From positions 31,113,473-31,177,472 of the forward strand of contig NC_069122.1 in NCBI RefSeq assembly GCF_026914265.1: a stretch of 64,000 nt of DNA. Reading direction: 5' to 3'. The notes below the pieces were generated by a model that saw nothing but the letters and a program-made list of their open reading frames with translations, was not told the origin of the DNA and ran no database searches. This document shows, in pieces, positions 11,906-23,916 of this stretch; within the stretch, counting starts at the first letter, position 1, and each line of letters begins with the position of its first letter. Source of the DNA: Mya arenaria. Lineage: Eukaryota > Mollusca > Bivalvia > Myida > Myidae. The position numbers were made by a program, and so were the translations under genes.

Positions 11906-14900
11906 GTTATGGGATGTATTTTGAAAAATAGCCCTGGAAATATGCCTTGAATTGTAAAGTATTAAATTAGGCAGAATTTAAATAAGAACAATATAGATTG
12001 ATGCAATTTTTTTTAATGTTCATGCATTATAGTGTTTAAAGCTGCACTCTCACAGATTGAATGTTTTGACAACTTTTTTGTCTTGGAACGAGCCAATTTT
12101 TGCAAAAATCCATGGAAACCAGTTATACAAGACTGCTGACAAAAAATAAGGTCACAGATTGTTATATTTAAGTTCAAAAATTGATGTTTTATGCATTTTT
12201 CTTAAACCGTTTTATTTTTCGAATTGAAATATCAAAATCTGCGATCTGATTTTTTGTCAGCAATCTTATATTATTGCTTTGCGGATATTTACGCAAAAAT
12301 TTGCCCTTTCCAAGACAAAAAATAAAAAATGGCAAATCTGTGAGAGTGCAGCTTTAACTCATTTGACTTAAATGATCAAAACAAAAAATGCCTAACCTTT
12401 AGGTACAGAGATTTAGCCATATTTTGGCAGTTTTATAACTGGGAAATTTGTGGCCACAAAGTTAAAACACATTTATAAAGGCTTATTTTTTAGCTGTAAA
12501 CAAATCATATGCTGTTTTTTTGTTATCTCCAACATCATTTTGTTATCCATGATCATTAGATTGGATGTTTTGTCCACCATGTCCAAATGATCTGGGATGT
12601 TTTTTTGTGTTTTGTGTACCACTCAAGGTAAGGAAGGTAACTGACCAACATCCCTTATTGCAGGCTCTTCAGATGTTAGGATACTCAAATCTTCTACTAC
12701 AGCGAGGTTGTGGGCAGTATGATCCCCCGTCCACTACAGGGGATGGCATGTTTGTCGACCACTACCGCTACAAATCTAACATTCGGGAAGATATTGAGCA
12801 AGCCGACCTGGTAATCAGTCATGCTGGTGAGTGCTAGAAGTGAAGGTATATTTATCAGGACTTTTTCTAATGTACCCACGGGTCCGACTATCGGACCTAT
12901 TTTTCCCAATCTTCAGAAAAAAATACCGATCCAAAAACAGAAAAAAAAATATATTTTTTTTTATTTTAGAAATTCTTTTTACCTGTACTGGTTCATTTTC
13001 AACATCCTAACAAATTATGTTATGTGAAGTGTTTTTTGGTAATTGAACTCAGAAATTATTGATTTTCATCACATTCAGAGATCTGAAATATGAAATATTA
13101 TCTGTCATGATTTATTGCAATAGATATTTACACCCCAAGGATTGATATATCAGCCATTGTGGGTCTTTTAAAGGGAAAATAAACTAATATTAAATCATTT
13201 CCTAATTCGCGGGAGACTAGACAGCTTTTAATTTTAACTGTAATATTTCCCAATTTCGACATTTTCACGACACAAAATTTCCCAAAATGTCTAGGGTCTT
13301 TCCCAAAATGAGCAGAAAAAGTAGCCTTCCAACTTTACCCCCGTAGTTCCAACCACAATAGAAACTGACCCTGCTCACTCTTCAAAACGTATAACGTTCA
13401 CGTTGGGGAGCAAAATATATCTGGAGATTGGGTGGGGGGGGGGTGTATAGACAATATTCCAGATCTATGTGATTTATTGATTTATTTGTTGTTATCTACA
13501 AGAATCCTTTAACAAATTACAGCATATACATTTAATACTTTTCCAGACCATGATTACATGACCAAAACGCATATTCAATGATTATATGACACTTTATCAA
13601 TGACTTGATAGTAACAACACTTATCACCTATGTAACCAGGCATCAGATTTGTATTTAGCTGCACTCATACTGTCTCGCATATTGAGCTAGCTTTTAAAGT
13701 GATGCAGTCGAGTGTCCACCTGCAGAGCAAGGGGTCGTGGGTTTGGTCCCTAACAGGTGCATATATTTGTACAATCTGTTACATTTGATGCCAAGCTCAA
13801 CTTCAAACACTCACTTTGCACAATAAGCCTCAAGGTTTTTGCATACTTACTTAAGTTTCCCAAATTTGAGTAAAAATTTTAAAATGGAGGAGGAAGTTTA
13901 TCCGATTATTTAATATGTATTGTACTATCTTGCTTAAGAGCTAGTTTTTATAGCAACACTGTAGAGACTCTACATGCAGAATGAGAGGTTGTGGCTTAAG
14001 TCCCCAACAGGGGAACATACATGTAGCAGTAGTGCAATATCTGACATGTATAAATGCATAATATATCAGCATTTCGGTATTTGTAATCTTGATAAAAGGG
14101 TGCGAGAAGGTTATCGAAGTGAACGAGTCAAACCTGTCCAGCTTGGTGACCACAAACCAAACTCACATGCGTCAAGGCCGGGAATCGAACCCAGGTCGCC
14201 TTGGTGAGAAGCAATTACGCTAAGCAGACAACCGATTATATAAAGAATATATCACCATTTTACTACTTGCTATCAACTTATACTTGCCAATCAACAAATA
14301 AAAGAGATCAGGGGCCGGGCTCTTAGTTCTTAACCTTGCGCTACATAAGAGTGCTCAGGTACACATGTAAAGTTACTGGCATTATCTATGCAATAAATGT
14401 CCTTATCAAGGTTAAGCCTGGAAATGCATAATTTCCTTGTATTTTGTAATTTGATACTGAATATTTATCATTCAAGCATGTTTAACCACTGCAAACGTAT
14501 GCAAACTTCATGACATCATATTTCCCCAGGGGCTGGAAGTTGCCTGGAGACGCTGGGTGCTGGCCGGAAGCTCCTGGTAGTAATTAACGAGGGTCTCATG
14601 GACAATCACCAGCTAGAGTTGGCCAACCAGCTACACCTGGACGGACATTTACATTACTGCACATGCAGGTAGGTTGCGCTTCTTCACCATTCCTTTTTAT
14701 CACTATGATTATTCATTGTACAAATCTTTTATTTATCACTTTATTATGCCCCCCTTTGAAGACGAGGGGTATATTGCTTCGCACATGTTAGTCGGTCGGT
14801 ATGTGGTTGATCAAACTTGACATGGAGGCTGGGCATGACCAGTAGATGACCCCTATTGAGTTAAGGATTCATTGGCTCAAAGGTCAATGTCACAGTGACC

Positions 14901-17393
14901 TTGAATGCGAAAAGGTTGTTTGAGTGATAACTTCTTAATGCCTGCATCCATGGCCTTCAAACTTGACTTTGGGGTTGGGCCTGACCAGTAGATGACCCCT
15001 TTTGATTTTAGGGGTCATCAGGTCAAACGTCAAGGCCACAGTAACTTTGAACTCAAAAAGCTTGTCTGTGTGATAACTCAACAATGCCTGCACCCCTTGG
15101 CAATTAGGTTGGGGTGACCTTTAGATGACTCCCATGTATTAAAAGGTCATAGAGTCAAAGGTCAAGGTCACAACTCATATTGGTCATTAAATTACCTACA
15201 GTAAAACTGCAATCGCTCGAGGTTGCCAGGGACCGAGCCAAAACCTCGAGGGAACCGATGTTTCGAACGACCCGATTTTCAATTTTCCAGTTTGATATGA
15301 AATATCTTTCAGTGTATTTTAAGTTTGAAGTCGTCATACAGACTGTTTACTAATACACCGATTATGTGTTGCGTTGTGGAAATCGCTAATATGTTGACGT
15401 AAACTAAATGTCAAACGCAAAAGAAAATACAATAATTGAATAAATAGAAATGTTTATTTTAACACATTTTCGTAACAAGCAACATTTGAATGACAGAACA
15501 TATTGTGGCATTAGTCAGATTTAAGTTTCGCAAAATCAAGGATTGTTGATTGGCGCATCTTGTCGGTTTCACGAAACCGTTGAATCGTAATGTGCGCCTG
15601 AAGATCACGGTCAGCATCGGCAGTGAATTCAAAGAACCTTCTGACCACATCTAAAGCGTTAACTTCTCGTCATTAACTTCTCATAATTATCATCTCAAAT
15701 GCCCATATCAACTTATATCGGTCATGCGTTAACAGTGAAAAACGGTTTTTCACACCTTATCAAATTGCCTTTCAACTGTCATTGCAATTTTTACTACTTG
15801 CGAAAATTTCAACACCTAGCAATTGTTTGTGTATTTTGGAACATACGTTCAGGAAAAAGTGTGAAATTATGTCCTTGAGGGAGCCATAAGGTTTTGTGCA
15901 TGATTTGTGTACTTGGGACCGAGGATATTGCTCGACTGCTCGACATAATTAGGTTTCGATGCAACGTGGGTATATTTTATATGAAAATAGAAGGAAAAAA
16001 GTTCGGGACCAAGCTCCGATCTCGAGGGAACGCCGGTTCTCGAACGACCGCTTGTTTAAGGGAACGCAGTTTCACTGTATATCAGTCATCATCTGAACAT
16101 GATTAAAAACTGTACCTACTATCTTCACACTTATAATGGTAAAACTGCCTCAAAGACATCCAATGTCAATGACAAATCAGCTGTCATTTCAGTCCATGCA
16201 TATTTTATTCAATTTTCCAAATATTCTTGACAACATGGCGCTCAGGGAGGGAGGGCATAATGTGTGACAAACATCTTTTGTTGACATTTTGTTTCTTTAA
16301 GCTGATACATCCATATAGAGTTCAATAAAGTAATTGCTTTTTATGCAAAAAAACGCAACATAAGATTGCTCCAGTTTGACTTTCAATAACTTTAAGTACT
16401 ACTCTAGAATATTTAGGGGGGGGACTGCGACTGGTCTGAGCCTCCCTAAAATCGTCCAAGTTAACTTTTTATGTCAATATTGGCGAATAAATGTAATAAA
16501 ACACAGTCAAAATGCAGCATTTTGAACTAAATAATGTTGTTTAATCTTTGGGGAATACCCCAAAATTCCCCTGCCACAATTTTTAACCATTTAAATTTTG
16601 GTTCTGATGGAGAAGGGAATGTCATTAGCTTGTCGCTCATAGTACTCTTAAGACGATTCCAGGATCCGCCCCTTTACTGAGTACTAGTATAATAGTATAG
16701 TGAAAAGGATGGGTAATATGGCTATCTAGTGGCTTTAATATGTACCTGGGTAGGGACAAAATATATACTTTTTCAGGTGGGGAATGGGGCCAAATTTCAG
16801 CCCCAAAAAGAAAAGAAAAAATGCTGATACATTTAAATCAAACAATGCCTGTGGTTTAGTGATATGAGCTTAACTCTTTTAACGAAACAGTCCATCCAGC
16901 CAAAATTCCCTTTTGTACATACATAGTAGCCTTATATATCACATAAATCATCTCTATAAAGTATAATGCATTCCAACCAACATAAAATGTGATTTTACTA
17001 CATTCAAATATACATGTACCCTGTAGTGGGCTTTACGGTAGGGAAAATTTGAATTTAATCCAATTGCATTTTATGTTTATGGAAATGCATTAGAGATGAT
17101 TTTTGAGTTGTTATACAGTGTATTTATACAGCAAATTGGTCTGGATGGACTTTGTCGTTGTTTGAGTTTAACTGGTATCAACAATTTACTACAGTGTGTT
17201 GAAATGCTATGTTGGATATTGGGGCTCAAGCTATGTTATAGAATTATGTTTAGTTTGGATGTTGGCGTTTTATATTTTCAGTACTCTGGTCCAAACCTTG
17301 CGGACGAAAAATTTCACAAACCTGAAACCATTTCCCCCTGGAAAACCTGAGGTCTTTGCTCAATACCTGGATAATCTCATGGGATTTACCTGA
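11801..17393 (+). CDS. ALG13: UDP-N-acetylglucosamine transferase subunit ALG13, complete in four exons
   Basis: Catalytic half of the ALG13/ALG14 enzyme that adds the second GlcNAc to GlcNAc-PP-dolichol on the cytosolic face of the ER, an early step of N-glycan assembly. Exons 11801-11905, 12664-12826, 14530-14668 and 17282-17393 total 519 bases, 172 residues plus TGA, close to the short animal form and lacking the OTU/Tudor extension of the long vertebrate form. Visible hallmarks: N-terminal [14 protein letters not shown] (residues 12-25), the glycosyltransferase-28 loop [13 protein letters not shown] (about 86-98), and [11 protein letters not shown]. All junctions are GT/AG and keep phase. 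No transmembrane helix, as expected, since ALG14 anchors the pair. TTTTTTCTTCAG ending at 11796, just 5' of the ATG, suggests a 5' UTR intron. Confidence 0.95.
12036..12357. mobile_element. Foldback MITE, TTAAAGCTGCACTCTCACAG family
   Basis: Nearly the whole 322 bp is an imperfect palindrome: TTAAAGCTGCACTCTCACAG on the left, CTGTGAGAGTGCAGCTTTAA on the right. It lies in ALG13 intron 1. Other copies at 31246, 34942 and 49871. No coding capacity; both ends carry TTAA. Confidence 0.85.
12664..12826 (+). CDS. ALG13: ALG13 exon 2
   Basis: Acceptor TTATTGCAG; encodes [17 protein letters not shown] to DLVISHA; donor GTGAGT splits a Gly codon. Confidence 0.95.
12860..13340. repeat. Degraded transposon fragment in ALG13 intron 2
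   Basis: ATTTCCCAATTT..., GTCTAGGGTCTTTCCC and AGCAGAAAAAG match 42062-42300 in the opposite orientation, so both are remnants of one CAGGGCTTTTTC-type element. Confidence 0.5.
13687..14020 (+). repeat. Two related tRNA-derived SINE heads
   Basis: 13687-13770 and 13935-14020 align with each other (GAGCTAGCTTTTAAAG versus GAGCTAGTTTTTATAG, then CTGCAGA / ATGCAGA and CCCYAACAGG). Only the first keeps a recognisable B box (GGGTTTGGTCCC). Confidence 0.5.
14095..14235 (-). repeat. tRNA-derived SINE
   Basis: Read on the minus strand, TGCTTAGCGTAATTGCTTCT leads to GACCTGGGTTCGATTCCCGG, a good B box, then a body with GAGTTTGGTTTGTGGTC. The same family lies at 36720-36875. Confidence 0.65.
14530..14668 (+). 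CDS. ALG13: ALG13 exon 3
   Basis: Acceptor TTTCCCCAG; encodes the rest of the HAGAGS loop, [19 protein letters not shown] and HLHYCTC; donor GTAGGT. Confidence 0.95.
14742..16265. mobile_element. Dispersed element with ATTATGCCCYCC ends, host of a nested element
   Basis: Left end ATTATGCCCCCC, right end GGGAGGGCATAAT, in inverted orientation. The internal GACCAGTAGATGACCCC segment is duplicated. A second element occupies 15199-16077. No protein recognised. Confidence 0.55.
15199..16077. mobile_element. Pogo/Tigger-like non-autonomous DNA transposon
   Basis: Flanked by TA on both sides. Left end CAGTAAAACTGC, right end GCAGTTTCACTG, followed inwards on both sides by CTCGAG...TTCGAACGACC words. 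These ends and the TA target resemble the Tc1/mariner pogo-Tigger group. No transposase frame survives. Confidence 0.6.
16270..17281. other. Rest of ALG13 intron 3
   Basis: AT-rich and unremarkable. The segment CCATTTAAATTTTGGTTCTG near 16590 recurs diverged near 18920, just past the minisatellite. Confidence 0.4.
17282..17393 (+). CDS. ALG13: ALG13 exon 4 with stop
   Basis: Acceptor TATTTTCAG. Encodes [16 protein letters not shown], then [19 protein letters not shown], the typical ALG13 C-terminus, and TGA. It lies 2.6 kb after exon 3. Confidence 0.93.
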
Positions 17394-18845
17394 GAAATTA
17401 CTTCTCCTCGTACCTTTGGATGAGATTATCTGAAGAACTTTGTAACTACCAGAGGAGAACAGAACAGAATGTTTATTTAACATAAGCATAAAAAATTATA
17501 AAGCTTAATGTTATAAACACAAAACAAAATATTCATATTAAATATTGTATGCATAAGTACAAAATGAATAATTTTATAACACATTAATGATTATTTACAA
17601 TCAAGTTATACAATATCGTGAAAAACCTAAAGCAAATTTAGCAGAAGTGAATGTGAGGAGGTCTTTAGGGGTTATTTATATATTTGTAACTTTGTAATTA
17701 CCTGTCCTCACACCTTTGGATTGGATTATCTGAAGAACTTTGTAATTACTTGTCCTCTAACCTTTGGATTGGATTATCTGAAGAACTTTGTAATTACTTG
17801 TCCTCTTACCTTTGGATTGGATTATCTAAATAACTTTGTAATTACTTGTCCTCTAACCTTTGGATTGGATTATCTGAAGAACTTTGTAATTACCTGTCCT
17901 CTAACCTTTGGATTGGATTATCTAAATAACTTTGTAATTACCTGTCCTCTAACCTTTGGATTGGATTATCTGAAGAACTTTGTAATTACCTGTCCTCACA
18001 CCTTTGGATTGGATTATCTGAAGAACTTTGTAATTACTTGTCCTCTAACCTTTGGATTGGATTATCTGAAGAACTTTGTAATTACTTGTCCTCTAACCTT
18101 TGGATTGGATTATCTGAAGAACTTTGTAATTACTTGTCCTCTAACCTTTGGATTGGATTATCTGAAGAACTTTGTAATTACTTGTCCTCTTACCTTTGGA
18201 TTGGATTATCTGAAGAACTTTGTAATTACTTGTCCTCTAACCTTTGGATTGGATTATCTGAAGAACTTTGTAATTACTTGTCCTCTAACCTTTGGATTGG
18301 ATTATCTGAAGAACTTTGTAATTACTTGTCCTCTAACCTTTGGATTGGATTATCTGAAGAACTTTGTAATTACTTGTCCTCTTACCTTTGGATTGGATTA
18401 TCTGAAGAACTTTGTAATTACTTGTCCTCTAACCTTTGGATTGGATTATCTGAAGAACTTTGTAATTACTTGTCCTCTAACCTTTGGATTGGATTATCTG
18501 AAGAACTTTGTAATTACTTGTCCTCTAACCTTTGGATTGGATTATCTGAAGAACTTTGTAATTACTTGTCCTCTAACCTTTGGATTGGATTATCTGAAGA
18601 ACTTTGTAGTTGCCTGTCCTCACACCTTTGGATTGGATTATCTGAAGAACTTTGTAATTACTTGTCCTCTAACCTTTGGATTGGATTATCTGAAGAACTT
18701 TGTAATTACTTGTCCTCTAACCTTTGGATTGGATTATCTGAAAAACTTTGTAATTACCTGTTCTCACACCTTTGGAATGGATTATCTGAAGAACTTTGTA
18801 GTTGCCTGTCCTCACACCTTTGGATTGGATTATCTGAAGAAAAAT
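17394..18845. repeat. 48-bp minisatellite starting at the ALG13 stop codon, about 24 units
   Basis: Diverged units begin immediately after TGA (GAGAAATTACTTCTCCTCGT, then TTATCTGAAGAACTTTGTAA). After an interruption at 17455-17700, about 23 nearly identical units run 17716-18845. Because 48 is a multiple of three, two long open frames persist: 383 codons from 17721 (repeat LKNFVITCPLTFGLDY) and 274 codons from 18038. They have no leader, no homology and no splice context, so I do not call them genes. Confidence 0.93.
17455..17700 (-). repeat. Retroposon 3'-end fragment inside the minisatellite
   Basis: Begins GAACAGAACAGAATGTTTATTT, matching the GAACAGAACAGAACAGACAG start at 19789. On the minus strand this is a CTGTTCTGTTC-type tail as seen in some LINEs. 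It separates the first, diverged array unit from the rest. Confidence 0.45.
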
Positions 18846-18889
18846 GTATCATTTGCGACTAGAAAGTGTTAAAATCTTTTCAGGGAGCA

Positions 18890-19785
18890 CTCAAAAATCC
18901 TTATGCCAACATTTTAAACCATTTAAATTTCGGTTCTGTGGGAGTGGCGAATTTCAAAATGTTGAAAACACCTTAAAATGATATGCCACTATATATATAC
19001 CATTGACTTTTTAGCTTTTATACACTTGTTACACCCTATACATTATGTTTAAAAATAGCCGGTTCAAAAGCTCGCATGAGTTTATGTTGTATTGTTTGTA
19101 TCTTGCCGACTTGAAATAAAACTTTTTTATCTAACATCAATTTACAATTATCCTCTATGTACTTAATTTAGACGGAGAAAATACGAACAAGATTGCACAG
19201 CAACGGACAAATATCTGGTGTGGTTTGGTTATATAGAATATACTGTATTGGTTAGTTTGAAACTGCTCACATTTTGGCCTGCCTAAAGGATCCTTGGTAC
19301 CTTTGTCAATCAGGTACCGGGTAATCCTAAATATTCATACAAGCTCGTCCTAATGCTTGATAATGAGAGACAATATAGATAAATAGATACGCCAATATTT
19401 TCATCTTTGGACTATGTATGCTTGCAAATGACCAATAACAAAAAATAGACCTACGAGTTGGAGCATTTAAAAATAAGTCTGGAAAAAATAGTGTTTTAAT
19501 GGGCAATAAGTAGGGATTATCTAAGGGCTGTTTTCAATAAGGTTTTTTGTTGTAAATAAATTAATGCCGGACCTTTAACCAATGTTGATGAACAGCGTTC
19601 TAAATAAGTTTCTATTGAACTTTTTCCAATTGAGCGCTTCATTTCCAGCCATTTTAAAGGCATTTTAGTACACATTAACGATGTTCACACAAGAAAATGG
19701 ATAGAAGAGCTTTTCTTGGTAGAAGTAAGAGCCTAAAAAGGTAGGAAAGATTTAGGCCCACTTTGAACATCAGGAACAGAACAGA
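18890..19785. other. Spacer with a degraded transposon copy
   Basis: 19419-19755 resembles the element at 48728-49229 (GACCAATAACAAAAAA, AAGAGCCTAAAAAGGTAGG). An AATAAA at about 19113 could be the polyadenylation signal of ALG13, placing the minisatellite in its 3' UTR. Confidence 0.4.
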
Positions 19786-20190
19786 ACAGACAGTTTATTC
19801 GACTGATACATGTGTACATCGTCGTAATACATATAGTTATACATATAAACATGTCACGTATCTAAACTTACAAACATAATATAATAAAATAGAATATAAG
19901 CAAAAATATTATGTAAATTGAATACCAAATAATTATTATGTTAACTTTGGCAGTGAGGGAATGTTTCATAACTACTATATCAAGTTAAAATTATTTATAA
20001 GTGAGTTGCGTATAATAAATGATTCTTTAATATATTTACAAACATTCATAACTTCCTTTTTATCACATGATACCAATAATTGATGGAATTTGAATACAGA
20101 TGGATTAACATAATAGCATCGTTTTATATAAGTTACACGTAACTGACGATAGCATAGACAAATACATATCAGGCCATGCCGACTCATTTC
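19786..20190 (-). mobile_element. LINE 3'-end fragment
   Basis: On the minus strand a 70-codon frame contains INKRCYY-like IKRCYYVNPSVFKFHQLL and ends at 19975. It resembles the C-terminal tail of non-LTR retrotransposon ORF2 proteins. A CTGTTCTGTTC tail ends the copy at about 19787. Truncated at its 5' side. Confidence 0.5.
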
Positions 20191-20199
20191 GAATAAAAG

Positions 20200-21087
20200 T
20201 ATTTGAGCAAATGTTTAAAATTTATGAACACCAAAACAATAAATGCTCGGTACATGCAAGTTGTTTTATTTATCATTATACACATAGTTTGTATAACAAC
20301 ACATAATAATTACATAATTAAACTCAAAATGTCTAATGATAATTTTACATGTGCATATGTATATAGAATTATTTTTAACAAAAATATGCGGTCAAATAGG
20401 TATAGTTGGACAACTCCTGTTACATTACGTTTAATGGTTCAAAGTATTTAGTCAACAAGAAAAGGTAAATTATATACAAAACATATATTCAGCCTTAAGT
20501 TTTATATTTAGGTAATGGCCAAGGTCAAGTTATTGCACACGCAAGATGACAATGATGCTAAAGGATGTTACAATACCTTGACGTGTTTTGCTTCGAAAAA
20601 AAAACCCCAGACAAGATTTAAACTATAATGCCTCCAATTCAGAAAAAGCAAGATTATTTCATATGACTGCATCTGTTTTTTATAAAGAAGCCTATATTCA
20701 ACTTTAAATAATCTTATGGTCATACATCATCGACTTCATTCATTCTATTGGTCAGTTATTAATAAGAAGTTATCCGATTAGCTACATCGTTCTTAGATCC
20801 AGTTAAGACCAATATTGAATATCAGCCATAGTGACCAATCAATATTCTATTTTCTTCAGTTAAGCTGGCTAAAAACATTATGTAGATATCTAATAATACA
20901 CAGTTTTGTTCCCTTTATGGGAAATAGAAAAGTCTGACAAAAATAACAACGCCAACTTCAATGGCATTTGTCACTGTGAATTATTTGGTATATATCTGGC
21001 TCATGTTTGAGTCTGTGAGTCTGTGCTTTAAATCACAATTGAGATACTCAATAGTTTTCATCAAAATTCATTTCTTAGATATAAATA
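20200..21087. other. Spacer and 3' UTR of the broken PNPO copy
   Basis: 20945-21045 (TTCAATGGCATTTG...ATTATTTGGTATATA) aligns with 35565-35660 after the intact copy, showing that the duplication includes 3' UTR. Nothing else recognised. Confidence 0.5.
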
Positions 21088-21253
21088 TCAGGAAGACAAT
21101 CGTTCAATGATCCATTCCTCTTCGCCTTTCGTCATGACATCAGGATTGAACTTCTCGCCCTCCGCCAGTTTACGGAACGTTAGTCGATCATGCAGCCGGT
21201 TCGTCTGTCCCTGCCAGAACTCGAACGCATACGGTCGAACAATGAACCCTCCC
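21088..21253 (-). pseudogene. PNPO: PNPO copy 1, exon 7
   Basis: Acceptor CCTACAG; encodes [20 protein letters not shown] and HDRLTFRKL, ending [11 protein letters not shown] and TGA. The exon itself is undamaged. Confidence 0.92.
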
Positions 21254-21599
21254 CTGTAGGAATAGCACAAAATGATTTTGTAAATAAGATCTACATGAAA
21301 TACTAATTTAGCTTAAGTTCTGGTGTCCAAGTAAAGACTTGAAATTGACTGTACCTATTGGAAATATCTTTATTTATCTGTAAGTTTTGCTCTTCCAGTG
21401 ACCAACAGTGTTGCAGATGCAAGGCAAATTATCTATAAGATTAATGTCTGATGAATTTAACTAAGAACTGTTAAATTATCTAAGAGTGTGATGTAAATTC
21501 CATGAGTAAATCCGTGAAATTCATATATCTTTTTGGCCAGCATAACATGCATGACGTCCTCTAACAAAGCAAGAGCACTTCAATGAGATGCCATTTTTC

Positions 21600-22095
21600 G
21601 ACCGTTTTTCCCAGTTGTCTAAGGTACATACGTAAAGTGTTATTTTAGCCAGAGTAATGGGCCTTGCTTTTCTCAGTTGACTAAGGTACATACGTAAAGT
21701 GTTATTTTAGCCAGAGTAATGGGCCTTGCTTTTCTCAGTTGACTAAGGTACATACGTAAAGTGTTATTTTAGCCAGAGTAATGGGCCTTGCTTTTCTCAG
21801 CTGTCTAAGGTACATCAGTAAAGTGTTATTTTGAGCAGAGTAATTGGCCAGCTTTTCTTAGTTGCCTTAGGGACATAAGTCGAGTGTTATTTTAACCAGA
21901 GTATTGGGCCAAGCTTTTCTTAGTTGTTTAAGGGACATAAGTGTTATTTTAACCAGAGAAATGGGCCTTTCTTTTCTTAGTTGTCTAAGGGACATAAGTC
22001 AAGTGTTATTTTAACCAGAGAAATGGGCCTTGCTTTTCTCAGTTGTCTAAGGGGCATAAGTCAAGTGTTATTTTAGCCAGAGTTATGGGCCTTGC
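21600..22095. repeat. 62-bp tandem repeat, about eight units, in PNPO copy 1 intron
   Basis: Units contain GTTATTTTAGCCAGAGTAAT and GGGCCTTGCTTTTCTCAG. Three units at 21630-21800 are almost identical; outer ones are diverged. Confidence 0.88.
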
Positions 22096-22228
22096 TGCTT
22101 CACATATGAGAACACCAAATAGTTACACACCACAAATTAGTGTTAAGTTTCATACATGGTCATGAGAATGCAATGTAAAGACAATGCCTCGGCGTTTATC
22201 CTCTAATAACTGAAAACAAACCAAGTAC

Positions 22229-22302
22229 CAGTATTTAGGTTTATCCACATGCTCCACACTGTCAAACTGTTCCATCAGATCCTTCAGCTTCTTGTCCAGG
22301 AC
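22229..22302 (-). pseudogene. PNPO: PNPO copy 1, exon 6
   Basis: 74 bases, [20 protein letters not shown] to KPKYW; acceptor ATTTCAG, donor GTACTT. Undamaged. Confidence 0.9.
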
Positions 22303-22560
22303 CTGAAATATATGACAACATAATTCATCGCATGCACTGTGCACTACTCCATGGTCCTACGGCATACTCACTGACCTGTGGGAGTCAGTTTTGTGACATT
22401 CACTCCCACTGTGCTGGATTTCATTAATATAGCACAATATAGCATAAAAGGTTTACGCAAAAAATATTTATTTAGTATTAATATATAATTATGTGTAACT
22501 CGTTTGATTTAAATAATCATAACCCCCAAAAAGCATATGATTTGTTTCCAGATAAAAATA

Positions 22561-22749
22561 TTAGCGATATTTGGGCGCTAGTATTAACTGGGGAAGTTTT
22601 GGTCACGTAAATAGTTATTGAAAACATAACATCTATAAAGGCTGATTTTTAAAAAATATTAGCGATATTTGGGCGCTTGTATTAACTGGGGAAGTTTTGG
22701 TCACGTAAATAGTTATTGAAAACATAACATCTATAAAGGCTGATTTTTT
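22561..22749. repeat. 99-bp direct duplication
   Basis: Two adjacent copies start TTAGCGATATTTGGGCGCT at 22561 and 22660, nearly identical, and end in AAGGCTGATTTTT. Confidence 0.88.
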
Positions 22750-22906
22750 TCTATCTGCGCCCAAATAATATGCTTTTTACGTTTTGATCAGAAAAGTCAA
22801 ATGATGTAAACATGCTAATACTCATTAAAATTAAAAATAATATGTTTTGCATCAAGCTACATGCGCTTTTAAGGTATTGTACAAAGTCAATGCATTAACT
22901 CTTGGC

Positions 22907-23225
22907 TAATGCACCAGGCAATTGTAACCACGGCCCCCAGGCCCGGGGAATAGCGGTGACTTTGACTTTCGGTCCAACCAAGCCCGCGCAAAATCCCCGC
23001 CCTGCGGGACGAACTACTGGTACCCCCCCCCCCCGCCAAATCTCCCCGCACCCCAGGGACCCTAGGTAAGTCCCATTACCTGCTATATTTGGCGCGAAGA
23101 CAAAACCACCGCATTCAACCGGCACTGCGTGGCCACCTGGAAGGTAAAATCACGGCCCATTTCCCCGGCTATCCCCGGTATACCCCCGGACCTGGGGGGC
23201 CGTAGTTACAATTGACTGGTGCATA
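22907..23225. mobile_element. GC-rich MITE, ATGCACCAGTCAATTGTAAC family
   Basis: Inverted ends AATGCACCAGGCAATTGTAA and TTACAATTGACTGGTGCAT flank a GC-rich interior with runs of C, unlike the AT-rich surroundings. Same family at 45005-45324 (opposite orientation) and 32757-33046. It abuts exon 5 of the broken PNPO copy. Confidence 0.85.
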
Positions 23226-23237
23226 AGTCTTTCTTAC

Positions 23238-23365
23238 TTGTTTGTTTTGAATGACCGAGCTCTGTTTGGTGGCCATGAATCAAGCTGGCCAACTTTTGGC
23301 CAAGATTGGAAATACTCCTCCGACTTCTCTTCTGATAAACGTTCTGCAATGCCCTCCACACGTAC
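23238..23365 (-). pseudogene. PNPO: PNPO copy 1, exon 5, frameshifted
   Basis: Reads [20 protein letters not shown] and then leaves frame. Compared with 38864-38992 one base is missing near 23275-23280, so residues equivalent to [13 protein letters not shown] are in another frame. Donor GTAAGA is intact. Confidence 0.9.
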
Positions 23366-23916
23366 CTAGAGTTTTGTATTGGAGAGAGTTTGGTAGGTAT
23401 TGTACATGTATTGAAAATGTTATTGTACATTTACTGAAAATTTAGGCATTGTACATTAATATTATCAATATTAATATGATTTGTGTCCGTTGTTTTGTGG
23501 CATTGAGTGGCCCATTGTTTTTTGTTTTGCCCTATGAATTTATATTTCCAACTGACTTTAAAACTAGTTTAAAATAATTTCGTTGTAAACACCAGCATTA
23601 AACATTTGTTATCCAAAACCCTCCGCTTAAACGTAGGCTAGATCATGGTGAAATAATTACATTTGTAGTTTAAAGTTGCTGCCAATGGACTGTTCCAATA
23701 TGTTTGAAATGAATTATTTGTCAACTGCAAGTTACTGCAATCATAGCAAATAACAGTTTGAATAAAATGGTGGCATTGTATATATAACGCATATGTACTT
23801 TGATAAAGAGCGTTGTCAAGCGAACAGCTACTTTTGTCTGTTTGTTTTTCCAGTCGATAAAGGCGCATTATTTGACAATTATTAGAGACAGAATTGTTGC
23901 CTTGTTTGCCATGCAT

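Noticed and set aside
17721-18872. 383-codon open frame of a 16-residue repeat
   Set aside because: It is a by-product of a 48-bp satellite whose unit is a multiple of three; another frame of the same DNA is also open, there is no leader or homologue, and ALG13 stops before it.
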